Assembly: GCA_033238645.1 (NCBI GenBank)
Contig: BQXR01000008.1
Coordinates: forward strand, 49,265 to 113,264
DNA length: 64,000 nucleotides
From: Thiomicrorhabdus sp033238645
GTDB lineage: Bacteria; Pseudomonadota; Gammaproteobacteria; Thiomicrospirales; Thiomicrospiraceae
Reading direction: 5' to 3'
Of this stretch, positions 61,506 through 64,000 are shown in pieces; positions within the stretch are counted from its first letter, which is position 1; each line of letters begins with the position of its first letter. Below the pieces are notes generated by a model. The model saw nothing but the letters and a program-made list of their open reading frames with translations, had not been told where the DNA came from and ran no database searches. The translations under genes and the position numbers were made by a program.

Positions 61506-62243
61506 TCAATAGTTCCACATAGTACGGACTTTACCTTTCTCTTTATCAATCTTGCCTCCTGTTAAGTTATCCCACAGTAATATCCCGACTCTTTTTTCTA
61601 TATAGGATGTACTGACTTGGTAGTCTTCTATCTCACCTGTTAGGGACGAGTTTGCCATCTCAAATGCCCACATTTTTAGACGTCCATTCATGCCCTCTGT
61701 TAAGACACATTTAAAAAAGTGGCTTGGTACGGGAATACTCACGCCATTTCGATCATTTTTACCGATCATCTCTATGGGCTGAGTAAAATCAAAAATAGGC
61801 CCTGTGATGACATAGGTCTCCAATACCTTAGGATTGGCGTCTAATTTTCTAACAGCCGCTTCAAGTTGACGCCATTTTTGTCGGTTGAAACTAGGTGTTT
61901 GTGGCGACATATTAGAGAGTAAAAAGGTTTCGCTATTCTGTATGTATTGGTCATCAAGATTAGCACTCGCGACTAGATGCCCACGGTCATAGCCACTCCC
62001 CGTGTAATCACTCAGGTCAGCTCTAAAGCGTTTAGGCACTCTCAGATCGGGTCTAAAATTATCTAATCGAGCGACATCATCTAACGTATTCTTATTTGGA
62101 TCGATAATTTCTAGCGCCCATTTTGCTTGTCTAAAGTAGTAGGAGTAGCCCACGGAGTAGTAGCGATTGATCAGTATCTGGTCTGCTGCGGGGCAACCAT
62201 AGCGCATTTCTGTTTTTTGAAAGAGTTGGTTTAATTGCATCAT
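61506..62243 (-). CDS. DNA/RNA non-specific endonuclease
   Basis: A 245-residue beta-beta-alpha-metal nuclease of the NUC1/Serratia type. The catalytic motif is DRGHLVASAN (D86, R87, H89), with the metal asparagine in NMSPQTPSFNRQKW. No signal peptide is evident at the N-terminus MMQLNQLFQKTEM, which is unusual because most relatives are secreted. An upstream in-frame extension lacks a good start. No inhibitor gene is recognised beside it. It could be exported by another route or be controlled internally. Confidence 0.88.
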   Translation of the reverse strand: MMQLNQLFQKTEMRYGCPAADQILINRYYSVGYSYYFRQAKWALEIIDPNKNTLDDVARLDNFRPDLRVPKRFRADLSDYTGSGYDRGHLVASANLDDQYIQNSETFLLSNMSPQTPSFNRQKWRQLEAAVRKLDANPKVLETYVITGPIFDFTQPIEMIGKNDRNGVSIPVPSHFFKCVLTEGMNGRLKMWAFEMANSSLTGEIEDYQVSTSYIEKRVGILLWDNLTGGKIDKEKGKVRTMWNY

Positions 62244-62573
62244 AACCTCGAGTTATAAAATGGAGATTGTTCATTAGCGCTGACAGCTTAATTAAATGCT
62301 TAACTTGTTTCAAATAGGCTATCAGTCACGTTATAGGTAGCATACGCCAATTTATTAATTAGATAAATTACTTATTATTAATTTGGTCTGTTTGATGGCA
62401 ATAAACGACTTAGTACAGGTATTTAAATTTGTTATGGTCAACATAAATAGAAAGTGACTTTCCGTGTGTTATTAAGATATATTGCTTGTGAAAAGACTTG
62501 TATTAAGCACTAACAATAACTTGGTCAATACTGGCCAAACTGTTTCAGAGATATAGGGTTGGGTATTAAATAG
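62244..62573. other. Intergenic region before a GNAT remnant
   Basis: About 330 AT-rich bases with no recognisable gene, RNA or repeat. It leads into the degraded GNAT fragment and probably includes its eroded 5' part. Confidence 0.4.
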
Positions 62574-62831
62574 ATAATAGAGTTATCTGACTCTCATCTT
62601 TTGGTTGCTGTACAGCACAATCAAATACTGTCATTTATCTGTCTACAGCAAGGAGGTGAAGATGCTGCAGACATTCTTAAAGTCAGTAAGAGCATTTTAA
62701 GTGTACTGTCTTCAAGGATTGAGCTTATCTCTTATTGTGAGCGTATAGGTTATCGTTGTACAGGTAAGTTGGCCAAGTACCCAGTATATTTAAATATGGG
62801 GACAGCACTGTGGAGTGGATACACTATTTAG
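62574..62831 (+). pseudogene. GNAT acetyltransferase remnant with internal deletion
   Basis: The frame reads SHLLVAVQHNQILSFICLQ, then skips the expected acetyl-CoA loop, and resumes as RIELISYCERIGYRCTG and KYPVYLNMGT. Side by side with the GNAT gene at 59671-60194, the two halves align but about 35 central residues are missing. A stop lies just upstream at 62571. It is a dead paralogue, cut off by the IS3 element on its right. Confidence 0.75.
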
Positions 62832-62834
62832 TAC

Positions 62835-63875
62835 CTAGATGATAAATTATAATCATCAAAAGGAGTAAGTAGATGAGCCGCAGAAAATACGACCCTAAAC
62901 TTAAAGCACACGTCATTGAAGCCATAATCGAGAGTGGGCGTTCGGCGGCTCAAGTAGCCCGCGATTATGACCTTGCAGAACATACTGTTTACAGCTGGAC
63001 CAGAGCTTATAAAAGCAAGCATGATTTAGCGGTTATTCAGCCTAAAAACGAAACGCCTGAGCAAGAGATAGCCCGGCTAAAAAAAGAGCTTTCTAAGGCC
63101 AAAATGCAGCGAGATATCCTAAAAAAGGCCACGGCGTACTTTGCAAGTCTAGATCAGTAAAGTACGCCTGGATAGAATCTCAGGAAAATTTGTTTGAAGT
63201 ATCGGACATGTGTGAAATACTCAAGGTCACTCGAAGCAACTACTATCACTGGCTTAATACCGATACTTCTGAAAAAGACCTACAAACCGAGGCTGATGCA
63301 ATACTCGTTAAAAATGTCTTTGAGCTCCTTAACCGAAATGCTGGTTCGAGAAGTATTAAAGGTTATTTAAAACACGAAAAAAGCATCGATATGAGCCTCA
63401 GGAAAATCAGACGCATCATGGATGTTCTGGGGTTAGAAGTTAAAACACAGAAGAAGTTCAAAAACTGCAACGTATCTCATATAAAAGACCCTAGAATACA
63501 GCCCAATAAGCTAAACAGAAACTTCATAGTCAGCTACCCCAATCAAGTTTGGGTTGCAGATATAACCTACATCAAGACATCAATGGGCTGGATGTTCCTT
63601 GCGGTCTATATTGATCTTTATTCGAGGAAAGTCGTTGGCTGGGCAATTGATACACATATGCGCTCAGAGCTGGTTGAAACGGCTTTAAAAAGAGCCTTGT
63701 GGAATCGTAAGCCGCCTAAAGGGCTTATGGTTCATACGGATCAAGGAAGCCAATTTATTAGCAATAGCTATCGACGGTTACTCAAGCATTGGAGTATAAA
63801 ACAAAGCATGAGCCGTAGAGGAAATTGCTGGGATAATGCGGTGATTGAAAGCTTCTTTAAAACACTTAAAACAGG
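62835..63875 (+). mobile_element. IS3-family element, interrupted
   Basis: orfA and orfB in the usual overlapping arrangement, with an A6G slippery heptamer at 63121-63127 for the -1 frameshift. The 3' end of orfB is lost at 63876, where IS30-type terminal sequence begins. The left boundary is approximate and no terminal repeat could be fixed. Confidence 0.85.
62873..63160 (+). CDS. IS3-family transposase OrfA
   Basis: A 95-residue DNA-binding subunit: helix-turn-helix (SAAQVARDYDLAEHTVYSW) followed by a leucine-zipper-like coiled coil (EQEIARLKKELSKAKMQRD). The ribosome site AAGGAG precedes the ATG. Near the end AAAAAAG at 63121-63127 allows a -1 shift into orfB, whose frame stays open from there, so an OrfAB fusion is likely. 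Confidence 0.93.
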   Translation: MSRRKYDPKLKAHVIEAIIESGRSAAQVARDYDLAEHTVYSWTRAYKSKHDLAVIQPKNETPEQEIARLKKELSKAKMQRDILKKATAYFASLDQ

Positions 63876-63912
63876 TGAATTCAACATTGAAGTGCAACAG
63901 TCTTGGTTTTAA
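63190..63912 (+). pseudogene. IS3-family transposase OrfB, truncated by IS30
   Basis: A 240-codon frame with the integrase core: VWVADITYIKTSMGW (first Asp), LMVHTDQGSQF (second Asp) and CWDNAVIESFFKTLK (Glu). After KT the reading passes into IS30 terminal sequence, and the usual 40-50 C-terminal residues are replaced by GEFNIEVQQSWF. The DDE residues remain, but the product is probably non-functional. Confidence 0.85.
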
Positions 63913-64000
63913 AGAAGACTTCGTAAGGTGTTCTGAAATTTAAACATTTTCTTGGTCGATGATTTAATTTTTCAACCACTTCTTGAATTCTAGCATCACT
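63876..64000 (-). mobile_element. Second IS30-family element, cut by the window edge
   Basis: Begins with TGAATTC, seven bases, AAGTGCAAC (63876-63898), the same 23-base layout as the end of the IS30 element at 55219, with different middle bases. It is inserted in an IS3 orfB and continues beyond 64000. Confidence 0.8.
63881..64000 (-). CDS. IS30-family transposase, C-terminal part
   Basis: The last 39 codons of a reverse-strand transposase: EVVEKLNHRPRKCLNFRTPYEVFF then a short tail and TGA at 63881-63883. LNxRPRK and the TPYEVF segment are the standard IS30 C-terminus. The stop codon lies within the terminal repeat. It is a different IS30 type from the complete copy, whose tail reads LNSRPRKTRGGKQP. 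Confidence 0.85.
   Translation of the reverse strand, partial: SDARIQEVVEKLNHRPRKCLNFRTPYEVFFKTKTVALQC

Noticed and set aside
61506..64000. Phage or defence island
   Set aside because: Apart from the endonuclease only insertion sequences and decayed acetyltransferase genes are present; no structural, integrase or defence genes.

Overview
The window is a 64 kb stretch of an AT-rich gammaproteobacterial chromosome. The evidence is an outer-membrane and LPS gene set (lptD, surA, msbA, lpxL, hldD, waaC), mreBCD-mrdAB-dacA-lipBA synteny, and a GatCAB amidotransferase for the tRNA-dependent Gln/Asn route. The genus cannot be fixed by reading; a marine or environmental lineage near Thiotrichales/Piscirickettsiales is a weak guess. 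No rRNA, tRNA, CRISPR array or prophage was seen.

Layout. 1-1.8 kb: divergent argD (partial) and ilvE, then a small CHCC zinc protein. 1.9-5.3 kb (minus): tyrosine phosphatase, msbA, lpxL. 5.5-11.7 kb (plus): LPS core and heptose cluster with hldD, waaC, a polysialyltransferase-like gene, an O-antigen ligase, a GT-A glycosyltransferase and a second GT9 enzyme. 11.7-21.2 kb: a YdiJ-like FAD/Fe-S dehydrogenase, a HIT protein, then maf-rng-yhdP. 21.3-28.7 kb (minus): lptD-surA-pdxA-ksgA-apaH without apaG, ending in an unknown two-helix membrane protein. 28.7-30.5 kb: amgK-murU cell-wall recycling. 30.7-35.3 kb: solo HicA-like protein, BASS transporter, small membrane protein, PilZ protein, yaaA and a Dyp peroxidase. 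35.3-46.1 kb (minus): mreBCD, mrdA, rodA, dacA, dat, ybeD, lipB, lipA and hslO, which joins two E. coli clusters into one. 46.4-50.8 kb: gatCAB and htpX.

50.9-64 kb is accessory. A 1.1 kb gene-less stretch precedes a lipoprotein di-haem cytochrome c peroxidase paired with a chemoreceptor. An intact IS30 element follows, sitting inside a decayed IS3 element. Then come a 7Fe ferredoxin, a COG2509 FAD protein, two broken GNAT genes, an ABC-type binding lipoprotein and a DNA/RNA endonuclease. The window ends in an IS3 element that is itself interrupted by a second IS30 element.

The least explained signal is a short intergenic element, C7-9 followed by about TRYTYAAAA. It occurs nine times, seven of them in the mRNA sense just after a stop codon. 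At surA-pdxA it forms one of three mutually competing RNA segments beside a terminator. At the Dyp peroxidase it forms an inverted repeat. Similar G/C runs of 7-9 also lie inside several conserved genes. A second clear oddity is an Hsp33 chaperone in which two of the four zinc/redox cysteines are replaced.
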